This document shows positions 9,540 through 18,983 of a stretch of DNA of 19,028 nt, piece after piece. The stretch's first letter is position 1; every line of letters starts with the position of its first letter. The stretch is taken from NCBI GenBank assembly GCA_025201705.1, contig MU617212.1:1-19028 (forward strand). Direction: 5' to 3'. The stretch comes from Dissophora ornata. Its lineage: Eukaryota > Mortierellomycota > Mortierellomycetes > Mortierellales > Mortierellaceae. The notes beneath the pieces were generated by a model. That model was not told the origin of the DNA, searched no databases, and worked only from the letters and a program-made list of their open reading frames with translations. Made by a program: the position numbers and the translations under genes.

Positions 9540-11447
9540 GTGCCGAAGACAAGAGCTACAACTTAATATATTGCACGAAACAAATATGTTGAGAGCCGTT
9601 GACTTTTTGGTTAAATTTGATTTCATTTCTAATTGCTGCTGGGAGAGTCATCCAGGGGATGTCTGGGTTGGGTGGGGGGTAAAAGAGAGCGCCAACAAGG
9701 AGGCCGTATGAGCAAAATAATAATTATTAGCGCGTCTCGCAAACTTCAGGATTCGGTTGCAAACTCAGTGAGACCGTTGGTGTCGCTGATTCAGCGATCA
9801 GGAAATCGTCTCGAATGCCCTCGACACCACCCCTTCTCTATACTTTGGTACCTGCATGCCTGGCCATCTGACTGGAGCGGAATGTCCTTGGCACGTAATT
9901 GCTAGCGCGGTTTACGAAAGCTCTTTCATGTTTTCGTAAAAATTGCTTGATACTCCCACACCCATTCCTTTTTACACGCTAGCAACTTAAAAAGTGCTCT
10001 TTTTTCAAGCCGTTTTTCATTCGATTGCAATATATCTCTCAATGATATGGTGTCTTTTGTTCCCTTGAAAGAGTCTGTGTGATGACCGGGACTTAACATC
10101 CCGGGTAACATACCAACGATGACGAGCTATCAACAAAATGCCACAGCCATATACCAAGAACACAGTACTGCATGTGCTGCCCCTTTCATAGCACAATTTT
10201 GTAGAAGACAAACCTGACATCAATGGTACTGTGTAGCGTGAAGTTCGCGGTAATCGTAAGGTCCCTGATGATTCTCATGGGCAAAGCATCTAAGCGGACA
10301 TTTATTGCCTAGTTCACACTTTAGAGTTTCATTGGTTTGTGCAACGTCTAATTGGAGAGAGCTATAGCGGGATAACAGCAATATACGAAGAAAATGGGCG
10401 CGGCGCTGTTGATTAAGTTCCAGTTCCCGTTTGCTGTGGTCGCCAGTAAGAGCCACACTTCGTAAAGGCGTCGAATGTAGAAGGATATGGACATACAAGT
10501 GTTGTCGAGTGATGCCCTATATTGCTATATTGTAGCCATATTCGGAATGCAGCTGGAGAATTTACTCACGAGTTCTTGCAAGAGCAATGTTTTTGATGCA
10601 AAAATGGAGAGCGCGGGCAAAAAGAGAATTTACACGGTCGAGTCCGTAGACCAGGTTTGTGACTTGTCACACGCACGCCTTTTGTTACTGAAGAGCTAGT
10701 CGGAATGGTGGATCCAAACGCCTATATGTTGGTCGCGATCATCAGGAGCAGAATTAACGCGCTACCTGTCCGATATTGTGCGACACCCTTGATAAGATAC
10801 ACGTCATGTCGGGAGTCGAAATAAAAACCTGCTGTTTGGGAACGACCTCATGTGTACCCAACATCATGTGTTTGCAACGCACTCGAGTCATGCTACGGCA
10901 GAGAAAGAAGGGTCCAACAAACGAAGACAATGCGGGGGCACGAGGGACATGCTAGGAAGCGCTCGGAGGACAATCGCAAAAACATGGGTAGCAGCTGCGG
11001 GCAGCAGTGACTATGTGCTTTTATTTGGGTTGGGTTTTGAAACTTGTAATAAATGGTAGATTGCGGGGAGAGAGGAGAGTGGCATGGAGGTTTGGGTCGG
11101 CCTGATAGGTCGCCACCTCGCAGTGAAAGCAGGCGGCCAAGGGAGAATAAGGGACGCAGACTGGGTTCGTTTGGACCCGAATGGCAAAAATCAGAGGTCG
11201 ACGATAATTTATCGGGAGAGGTGTTTTCAAGGATGGATGCGCGCACGGCCTTCGTGTCTGGCACAAAAATAGAGCGTTCCTGCTTCTGAACATGCAACGA
11301 CCTTTTTCGCCCAACGCTCTTCCTCTTGTTCTCTCTCTATCTTCCACAGTTCGCTCTCGTCCGTCCACTCCCTCAGCTCAACAATAAGAACAATCAACCC
11401 CCTTCCTTCTTAGCTCCCTACTCTCTCAACCACAGATCACCGAAAAC
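9540..11447. other. Intergenic DNA between CAP and Nudix genes
   Basis: No recognisable protein on either strand; open frames are all under 140 codons and lack motifs. A small ATG frame at 10487-10699 (plus, 70 codons) has no known relatives that I recognise. A hairpin-capable inverted repeat lies at 9911-9940. The last 150 bp before 11448 is C/T-rich (for example 11318-11345), the usual look of a fungal promoter/leader, and should contain the Nudix gene's transcription start; no TATA box was found there. Confidence 0.55.
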
Positions 11448-12969
11448 ATGTCCGCATTCCTGTTGCCTTCGTCCTGCCGCTGTCCTCAGCGGTCCATGCT
11501 ATCCCACTTTGTCACACCTCCCACAACCACCACCGCCGCATGTAGGACCAGGACCAGGGTCAAAGCCGCCGCCTCTAGATCACGGAGCATGCTTGTGTCC
11601 CAGTATGACCCGTTTGCATCACAGCCCTTCCTCCTCAACACGACGAGCCATTCCGATGCAAAGATCTTTGCACCTCTATACCAGACACATGTCCCTCTCC
11701 CACCGCAGTGCCAATACCAGCTTCCGTACAATGCACCCCCTGCACCCAAAGTACCATCAGCCTATTCTCAGCAAGAGCTGCCTCAAGTGCATCCCTCCCA
11801 CCAGCAGCGAGTGAAACGTCAACCATCCCTTAAACAGGCATCTTACGCATCCAAAACCATTCCTCCAATGATGAGCCCAGTCCCTCGACACGACGAATCG
11901 CACAATATCCAATTTGACAGAGCATTCTTGGATATGGCCAAGAGACGACTAGAAGAAGAAAAGCACCAGATCAGCCATCATTTCGATTACTGCAAAGACA
12001 AGCCCTTGCGCGAGGCTGCGGTCCTCATGGTAAGGAACCCCAGAAATGACTTGTTTCCGCTTTCTGGTGTATCTCGCTCTCTCCGATTAAATTTCAAAGT
12101 CGCTGAAGCAACAGGAGAAGGGATACGAAAAGTAACTTTAATTCCTTATTCCTATCCTCTTGATAACCCTCCTAATAGCCCCTCTGCATCGTCAAGGGTG
12201 TTCCCAGCGTGCTGTTCACGATGCGGTCAAGCAAGCTGAGGAACCATCGAGGAGAGTGCAGGTAGGGGTAACACCGACATCGAAGACGCTTTTGCTTTTG
12301 ACAGACGGATAGCTATCTCAGCTATCTGTCTGTCTTCAAAGAAAAAAAAAAAAGAGGAAATGAAGTATGCTATTCATAGCATGCCCGCGTGGCGTGTTGC
12401 CGTGCATCGATTTGCTCACATTCTACATCTCTTATTCCGCGATTATATTTGGCAGCTTCCCAGGCGGAAAACGGGACCCTTCTGATGAGAACTGTCTCGC
12501 AACAGCGCTCCGGGAGATGGAGGAAGAAGTCTTCATCTCCCCCAAGGATGTCGAGGTCCTTGGCGAGTACACACCGATGCCTAACAAAGATTGTACCATG
12601 CGAGTCCAGCCTTACATCGGGTTCATTCGTACGCCCATCGACGATATCGCCGACATCCGCTTCAACCCTGACGAAGTGCAAAGGGTGTTTACGATCCCGA
12701 TCGAGCAGTTGTTGGATCCGAAGAAGCGCGAGGATCTAGCACGGTTTAGGGACTCGAAGTACGTATACCCGGTGTGGCATGTGGAGGAAGAGGGGTGCGC
12801 CGTCTGGGGGCTGACGGCATTCATCATGGACGGTGTGCTTAGGAGGATAATGAAGCAAGGTCCTGTGGGCGCGATGATATGTCCAGAGGGCGCCAACATT
12901 GAGCGGTATAAACCTCTTCCTCCCCCCGAGGTGCCTGTTGCTGCAACGGCAGCGCAGGGGTCAGTCTAG
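11448..12969 (+). CDS. Nudix hydrolase, coenzyme A diphosphatase type
   Basis: Exons 11448-12029, 12179-12261 and 12456-12969 encode 392 residues. Introns are 149 and 194 nt (GTAAGG...TAG, GTAGGG...CAG). The conserved core starts near residue 185. The CoA-pyrophosphatase signature runs across the second junction: LFTMRSSKLRNHRGEC (206-221), then SFPGGKRD. The Nudix box covers about 225-249, with REMEEE at 241-246 supplying metal-binding glutamates. The family cleaves CoA and its derivatives to phosphopantetheine and 3',5'-ADP. Residues 1-53 have no acidic residue and many Arg, suggesting a mitochondrial targeting peptide; the C-terminus (QGSV) lacks a peroxisomal PTS1, unlike yeast Pcd1. About 60-145 is a Pro/Gln/Ser-rich linker. 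Oddity: the usual Gly near the end of the box is Phe248, and glycine-to-glutamate spacing is one longer than the general consensus, as in this subfamily. The ATG context is good (A at -3). Confidence 0.9.
12300..12334 (+). other. Hairpin inside Nudix intron 2
   Basis: Arms 12300-12314 (GACAGACGGATAGCT) and 12320-12334 (AGCTATCTGTCTGTC) pair over 15 positions, with one G-U in RNA and a 5-nt loop. A further four pairs (CTTT 12295-12298 with AAAG 12338-12341) follow after a small internal loop. It lies wholly within the second intron and is followed by an A-rich run at 12342-12353. It could bring splice sites closer together or influence splicing; the function is not known. Confidence 0.75.
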
Positions 12970-12986
12970 AAATGACTATACTCGTG

Positions 12987-12992
12987 AATAAA
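12987..12992 (+). terminator. Poly(A) signal of Nudix gene
   Basis: AATAAA begins 18 nt after the TAG at 12967-12969. The position and match are good, with the p24 start codon 257 bp further on. Confidence 0.6.
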
Positions 12993-13076
12993 CAAACACA
13001 CAAGACTTGGGCAGTAGGAGAGTGTTGAGTTCAATCAGCGCGTTCGTGCTACACAGTGAAGCGCGACCTTTTTTTT

Positions 13077-13081
13077 ATTGG
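13077..13081 (-). promoter_or_regulatory. CCAAT box upstream of p24 gene
   Basis: ATTGG on the plus strand (CCAAT on minus), after a T-rich run, 168 bp before the p24 start. It may bind the CCAAT (HAP/NF-Y) complex, which works in either orientation. A five-base motif is weak evidence by itself. Confidence 0.3.
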
Positions 13082-13167
13082 TGGCCGGCTTCCTTCCCTG
13101 TGACGTGGATCGATGGCGCGCGCGCAAACAGCACATCATCCATTCTCATCTCAGCAGCAGCACTCCA

Positions 13168-13187
13168 TCACTCACTCACTCACTCAC
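13168..13187 (+). repeat. (TCAC)5 microsatellite in p24 leader/promoter
   Basis: Five perfect TCAC units end 61 bp before the p24 start codon, within a C/A-rich stretch that is probably its 5' untranslated region. Confidence 0.9.
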
Positions 13188-13248
13188 CCACCACTACCGC
13201 CACCCGGAGCCTCAAAGCAACCCCCACCAACAGCAAAGGACAGACAAC

Positions 13249-14530
13249 ATGGCCATCAACGTCACTCGGTGGACAATCACCCTCTTGGTGCTCCTGAGCA
13301 TCCTGCCCTCGGTCTTCGGACTCTACTTCTATCTCGAGGGCGCCGAGCAAAAGTGCTTCACAGAGGAGCTTCCCAAGGAGACCATGGTCACAGGTATGGG
13401 CCAGGCAGATGCTGCATATTCAACAAGCTGGCCAGAATGGCAGACTCGAGTCCACCATCTGGGCAGAGCATTGTCGACAATTCTGATCAGGCCGCGATGG
13501 AGCATCAGATGAGATCTGACATCACTATTCAATGTAACACTGTGTTTTTTAGGCGAGTACTCTGCTGAGGAGTGGAGCGAGGATTTGCAAAAGTTTGTGA
13601 TCAACAGCAAGGATACCCAGCTCGAGGTCGTCGTCGAGGTAACAGAGAGAAAGTGATACGTTATTGTTGACGATCAGATCGTTTTTGCGTTTCACTAGAC
13701 AAAGACTCAAACCCGTTTTTATTACTTGATGGTGATATCCTCCTGTAGGAAATGCCCTCGGGTAACAGAGTCTTTGGCCAAAAGTTGGCCCCCAGCGGAA
13801 AGTTCAAGTTCACCTCTGCGGAATCTGGTGAGCACGTTATCTGCCTATTCACTTCGTCCGCCGGTTGGTTCACCTCCAGCAAGATCGTATGTCGCCCTCT
13901 CGTTTCCAAGGAGCTTGCGCTTTATTACAGAGACGAACAATTGCTGATCACCTAACTTCCCTTGTTCGAAATCGGTAGAGATTGACCCTGGACTTGGCGA
14001 TCCGCGATATTCTTGAGGATGCTAGCGAGGTCCACGAAGGAGCTTTGAGCGGTAAGCCCCCTGACGGCGAGCGCTATTTATGTTTTGGCTGGATAGACGG
14101 TATTTTTGCGCCCTTTTTTTCTCACCCATGAATACTCTCAATTGGATGTGATAGACTTGTCCCAGCGTGTCCGCGAGCTGAACCACAAGGTTGGCGACAT
14201 TAGACGTGAGCAGTCCTATCTTCGCGTAAGGATCTACACTTTTTTTTTTTTTTTTTTTTTACATGTCCTCATGGACATATGCCGAGAACCCATGATACGA
14301 TCCTAGGCCGACAACTGCAAAAGATCTAACTAAATATCGTCGTTGCTAATCGCATCTTACTTTTCATCTCTCTTTTCCAGGACCACGAGAGCGAGTTCCG
14401 TGACAAGAGTGAGGCGACCAACGGGCATACCGTCATCTGGACAATCTTCCAGCTCATTGTGCTGGGTCTCACCTGCGCTGTTCAGCTCCGTTCGCTCCGC
14501 AAGTTTTTCGAGACCAAGAAGTTGGTTTAA
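13249..14530 (+). CDS. p24-alpha (TMED4/9, Erp-like) cargo receptor
   Basis: Six exons (13249-13393, 13553-13638, 13749-13886, 13979-14051, 14155-14225, 14381-14530) join to 220 residues; introns are 159, 110, 92, 103 and 155 nt, all GT-AG. Residues 1-24 are the signal peptide, after which LYFYLEG begins the lumenal GOLD domain. C36 (QKCF) and C109 (HVICLF) are the conserved disulfide pair. A coiled-coil stretch spans about 135-185 and one membrane segment 188-207. The cytosolic tail is RSLRKFFETKKLV: the FF pair (213-214) binds COPII coat and KKLV at the end is a canonical KKXX COPI retrieval signal. This tail, and the N-terminus, match the alpha subfamily (human TMED9). Such proteins cycle between ER and Golgi as hetero-oligomers and help package cargo, including GPI-anchored proteins. 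The ATG context (A at -3, G at +4) is near ideal. The gene converges on the oxidase gene, 201 bp away. Confidence 0.95.
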
Positions 14531-14731
14531 GGATGCAGTTGTTGGGCCCTATTTTGCGTCAGTGTTCGATAGTCTGATAGTCTAATAGAAGTGAAGAGGC
14601 AAGAAACAATTTGAATAATATATCAAAAAGCTGCGTGATTGTTACATGTATGAAGAATCGGCTCTTTTTGAATATTATTGCAATCTACACGCAGTCTAGT
14701 CTTTTATATGATACAATCATTGCTTCTCGGG

Positions 14732-17063
14732 TCACGTCGTTTTTGCTCCGCACATGGCCTTCAGGTCAGCGGGGATGTCAAAATCCTGTCGTTTAGTGCA
14801 GGGAAAGTTTGGTTAGTTCACACAGAGACGAGGTCAAGGACTAACTGTTCTTTGACGAAAGCCAACGAAAATTTGTTTCCCACGTACCTTGACAGCGCTT
14901 GGCAACGACAGGAACTGCATTAGGAGTCCAGCTTGCATGTGCCAGTCGATATGACAGTGGAATGTCCACATACCTGGGTTGTCGTTGACGAACCGCAGGA
15001 CTGTATATCCAAAGGGAGGGATTGTCACCGTGTCACGACGGAGTGGGTTTGTGTTGTTGAGGATGGATCGTCCAGCCATGTAGCTGCCGTGACCGATCCC
15101 GAGAACGTAGAATAAATGGCCGTGCTAATGGCAGGATTAAAGAAGAAACAAACGTGTTTAGAAGATAGACGAGTGCATGTAAAAAACAAAACTGAAGAAA
15201 CTGTGGATATTTTACCAAGTGGAAAGGGTGTGATCCTTCGTCGAAATCTACAGGTTCAGAGCAAGTTATGGCGATGTTAGCAAAAACGCAATAAACCTCT
15301 GTTCATTCAAACAGTCGCCTTACAGCAGCCTAGGAATACGCACTGTTCACAACTAATTCCACGGTCTGCGTCGTGTTCAGGGTAACGACCATCTGTGATG
15401 CATCCAGCGTCGAGACTCCTCTGTTCACCTGGAACAGCGTCGCGTCGTCCATTAGTGGCACCCAGGACGTCTCATTGACATATGCCATGTTCACATGATT
15501 TGCTGTAATTGTCTGGAAGGACATGTCCAGATACACCTGGATATCCGCCGCTGGAGCGTCCATTGCCAAATACGGCTTCAGCATCTCCGTTGTCAAGTCC
15601 ACACAATACGCCGACCAGGCACTCGACTCCCAGTCCTTGGAATTGGCCTCCTGTAAACTAGGTGCACCCTCATAGTGGATAATCGCTTTGATATTAGGGT
15701 TCAAGGCGGGGTTGTCGACATTGAAACAGTTGGTGTTCATATCCGCTCGGACCCAGTAATTTCCTGTAGTCTGGTTCGCATGCACAATGGCCGAATAGCG
15801 CTGGGCGACATGGATTGGGATGCGCTGCACGTCGACGGGCAGCATATCCACGCCGTCAGCCTCGATCACCGTCAGTGTATGGTTGTCGATAGAAAACTGG
15901 AAATCTGCAAAGCTTCCTGTGTTAATGATTCGGACGCGATATGAAAGTCCAGATTTGAATTCAAAGACGGAAAGGGGTGCATTGGATGTGCACTTTGATC
16001 CCGCGGGGAAGAGCGCCTGTGAGTCCAGAGAGCAGTCAAAGGAGTGGCGCCCGTTGATAAGACCGCTGTCGGGGACGGGCTCGACACCTTCGCTTTCAGG
16101 GCTGAGGAACCATGAGACGAGAGATCCAGAGTCGATGTGGTAGTGGTCAGAGATCATCATAATGACGTCTTCGTCGTATTTGCCGAGGTAGGGCTCGTCT
16201 GGGCTGTGGATAACAAGGGGTCCTGAAAGATCGTGGACGCTGTTAAATTTTGTCCAGTATGGGGTTACTGATACAGTTGCTGCTACTATCTTTCCTATTA
16301 CTTACCAACGATGCCATCGATGTACTGCGAAGATGCGTGAGCGTGCCACCAATAAGTGCCCCATTGATTAGGCACCGTAAAGTTATAGGTGAAGCTCTGT
16401 CCTGGAGGGATGGGGCACTGAGTCACCCCTACGGTTCCGTCCATCCAATTCGTGCCTGAAATGGATAATGCAAAAGAAAGGATGTTTGTTAAGAAGCACT
16501 GCCCAGCTCAGAGAAGATCACATAGCTGCCGAAATGTCGAATAGCGAGGGCTTACCGTTTTGGAACATGCCATGCCAGTGGATAGCGGTGCCGTTGACCA
16601 TCTTGTTCGTCACTTTGACAACTATCCGATCGCCGGTATTCGCCTCCACCAAGGGACCGGGAAACATCCCTGTGGACAATCGCAGAGTCAGTCCAGATGA
16701 ACAAAGCAGCTCGAAACGAAGCAATGAAAAAAGCAACACTTGCTTTTCAAAGGTCTTACCATTGACAAGCAACATAGGTCTCTCCATGCCATCAGGGGCA
16801 ATCGTCTGCTGCGAGATGGTCCATTCGTAGTACCGGGTCGATTGCGTCCTTGAGATCGAAAAGTTCTTGTTCAACACAAACTCAGAAGGGTCGTTCCAAG
16901 GTTCAGAGAAACTCAACGGTGAGCTAGAATGCGATTTCCGAGACCGCAGGCCAAATACCAGCCCCAGCGTGAGGGCCAGAATGGCAGCAACGAGAACTAC
17001 AGGGATCAGAATGGCCTTGCGGCGGAGGGGTCCCGCTTTCTGTTTACTTAGTTTCGAGCTCAT
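14732..17063 (-). CDS. N-terminally anchored multicopper oxidase (ferroxidase/laccase)
   Basis: Seven exons (16760-17063, 16556-16669, 16306-16455, 15344-16222, 15216-15247, 14888-15124, 14732-14785) give 589 residues; introns are 83-102 nt. Residues 17-39 are a hydrophobic segment between basic stretches, so a type II signal anchor with the enzyme outside the cell is likely. All copper ligands are visible: HWHG (H132, H134), WWHAH (H177, H179), HPFHLHGH (H489, H492, H494) and HCHIDWH (H549, C550, H551, H555). The axial residue ten after the Cys is Leu560. Acidic residues E277 and D485 fall where yeast Fet3 has E185 and D409, which drive Fe(II) oxidation, so a ferroxidase or bifunctional laccase is plausible. 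Unlike Fet3 there is no C-terminal membrane span. Several NXS/T sites fit secretion. Weakest joints are the GTGCGT donor of intron 4 and the last 17-residue exon. Confidence 0.93.
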
Positions 17064-17317
17064 AGGTTCTTTTTTTTTTATGGTAAGTCGTGTAAGAATG
17101 TCTAATGGCTGTGATCGCTGTAATCACCCCCTTGTAGGTATTACTACGGAGCACGCAGAATAAAAATAAAAATGGGACAGGGCGGCACTCTGCGATTTGA
17201 CAGCCCAAAAAGAGGGAGGAGAGAAAATGGAGGCAAGAAGAAAAGAAAGCAAAGGGAAGGGAAATGACGAGATAAGAGGTATCGGCATGCACCTTATGTA
17301 CTACAAATCCGTGTGCT

Positions 17318-17318
<1 letters not shown>

Positions 17319-17353
<35 letters not shown>

Positions 17354-17360
17354 TTTTTTT
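17319..17360 (+). repeat. Poly-A31 / poly-T10 tract
   Basis: Thirty-one A (17319-17349), a G, then ten T (17351-17360). The A10-G-T10 part is self-complementary apart from the central G. It lies about 260-300 bp upstream of the oxidase start codon and could exclude nucleosomes; the tract length may also be prone to sequencing error. Confidence 0.9.
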
Positions 17361-17373
17361 CTCGTTGCCAAAG

Positions 17374-17670
17374 ATGCTGACACAGGGCGAAGTAGAGCAA
17401 GGAGAGATCAGACGTCAGGAACGGGGCATTTCGAAGAAGGCGCTTGTTGCTCATGTTGATATCCCTTGTCAATACCTTGTCCTTTCAGTTGCCATGGGTG
17501 ATACGACGGCTCTTCTCCTTTCAAACCAGCGTGCAAAAGGATCGGATAAGAAAGTATCGATTGCTTCTGCGGGGCAATGTATCCGCATTCTCATATACAC
17601 TGTGCGTCCAAGTGTCCGGATTCCACGATGGGCTATGAGCGGCAAGGTCGTGTCAACCAATAAAAAATAA
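17374..17670 (+). CDS. Possible small hypothetical protein
   Basis: ATG-started open frame of 98 codons, product not recognised. It is mildly basic, with a short hydrophobic patch (CQYLVLSVAMG, about residues 32-42) and a basic C-terminal end. Three overlapping AATAAA hexamers (17659-17664, 17666-17671, 17670-17675) lie over the stop codon, which would suit a plus-strand 3' end. It is divergent from the oxidase gene. A frame of this length is not rare by chance, so this is a weak candidate only. Confidence 0.2.
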   Translation: MLTQGEVEQGEIRRQERGISKKALVAHVDIPCQYLVLSVAMGDTTALLLSNQRAKGSDKKVSIASAGQCIRILIYTVRPSVRIPRWAMSGKVVSTNKK

Positions 17671-18320
17671 ATAAACCTCACGCGAACAAGCAAAAGTCCG
17701 CACACTCGATCGTTTTATTCAATGCATCCCTGGAACGAAAGAGACTTGACCTATTCTGGATTAGCGCCACAGCTGTTTATCCAGCTATCTCTTTCTACAC
17801 CCCCCCCCCTCCCCTTCCCCGCCTTTTTTGTATTCTTTCGTTACCCCACTTTCGACGCCGACACAACATTCGCATGAAATGCCGAGGATCAGCGCCAGAA
17901 CATCTGGGTGCATAACCTCGTGAGTAAAAGAGCAGGTCCGGAGTCTAGCATCCGTGAGCCCTTTTTTTTGGAATGAAAATGCACTCGAGGATGGGGGTAC
18001 AGAGGCCCTTATCTCCCTATGGCCCCACTTGTCGTTCTATGCCGAGAAAGAAGAGGGAGCAAACCAACGAACACACCTCTATTGTTGCCCCAAAACAGTT
18101 TTTTTTTCTTGGTGGGTTCTTTGTTTTGGTAGCTCGTCGCGATTGTATACATCTATACCAAACAACAAGATCCGGGGTTTCCGGCTGAATGAAACTTGAA
18201 AGGTGCGAAGGTTAATTAAGCATGTGTGCGTGTTGATGGGTCGCTTTATTGCCCAATGACATGGTGTTCTTCTAGAGCTCGCATTGTTATTCGCTAATCC
18301 GCTGCTCGTTACACTGTTCC

Positions 18321-18578
18321 ATGGGCGCCAATAGTAATACTTTATCGACCGGGAGAATCGGAATGAAGGGCAAAGAGAAACTGGGAAAAAGAGGAAAAGA
18401 GGGAAAGTACATTTCGGTTGGTAGTCGGTGCTTTGCTTATTTGCTTGTGCATATGCACATGCACTCGGAGGTGAAGTCCGAGGTATTTGGACATTGTGTA
18501 ATGTCGTATCGACCAGTGGAATTTACAGAGGCACTTTTCTGTTTTCCCAGGCAGCTGTCTGCTGTTGAAATGCAATAA
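18321..18578 (+). CDS. Possible small hypothetical protein
   Basis: ATG-started frame of 85 codons in a good start context (TTCCATGGGC). The product begins MGANSN, has a lysine/glycine-rich stretch (residues 15-29) and a histidine/methionine patch (HMHMH), and is not recognised. The stop TAA overlaps an AATAAA hexamer (18575-18580). Length is within chance expectation. Confidence 0.15.
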   Translation: MGANSNTLSTGRIGMKGKEKLGKRGKEGKYISVGSRCFAYLLVHMHMHSEVKSEVFGHCVMSYRPVEFTEALFCFPRQLSAVEMQ

Positions 18579-18791
18579 AGAAAAGATTACCGCTTACGAT
18601 CCATTTTCGATCACCCAAATTTATTGGATTACCTGCTCCCACTTTTACTCATGATCGCCGTTCACTGTTTCGCTGACGAAGCGAATAGCAGCAAGAGCAA
18701 TCATGGGAAAATGGAAGAAAAAAAAATGAGAGAGCAGCAAGAGATAGGGCGAGAAAGCAAAAGGGCTGCTGTGATTCTCGCGTGTATCTGT

Positions 18792-18866
18792 GTTTGTTTG
18801 TTTGTTTGTTTGTTTGTTTGTTTGTTTGTTTGTTTGTTTGTGTTGTGTTGTGTGTTGTGTGTTGTG
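18792..18866 (+). repeat. (GTTT)12 microsatellite with TGTTG tail
   Basis: Twelve GTTT units plus a final G (18792-18840) run into a degenerate TGTTG/TGTGT tract (18841-18866). It is a simple-sequence repeat likely to vary in length between strains. Confidence 0.95.
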
Positions 18867-18983
18867 AATGCGTTACACAATGCCCTCAGAACGAAATGGC
18901 GCTTGTGCGTAGCTCGCGTGAGTTGCCTTTCCGGGATGGGTCTGCAATCCCTGTTCAGTGTTCAGGAACCCAAGGGAAAAAAA

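Larger units (their letters stand above)
17064..18983. other. Upstream region of oxidase gene and gene-poor flank
   Basis: The first few hundred bases must hold the oxidase promoter on the minus strand; I see no convincing TATA box. An ATCGGATAA at 17541-17549 is one base from the ATCWGATAA site of fungal iron-responsive GATA repressors. Two small plus-strand ATG frames (17374-17670 and 18321-18578) are each followed or overlapped by AATAAA. The rest is simple sequence, homopolymer runs and open frames without recognisable motifs. Confidence 0.45.

Noticed and set aside
9783..9797. TCGCTGA-T-TCAGCGA inverted repeat
   Set aside because: Arms of seven bases are expected by chance, the loop is too tight for a hairpin, and there is no adjacent gene.
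9911..9940. Inverted repeat TTTACGAAA...TTTCGTAAA (9-11 bp arms)
   Set aside because: Arm length is near chance expectation over the window, and there is no T-run or gene end for it to serve.
15330..16160. 276-codon minus-strand frame as a separate gene
   Set aside because: It is the large central exon of the multicopper oxidase; the last codons before its stop run past a GTGCGT donor into intron 4.
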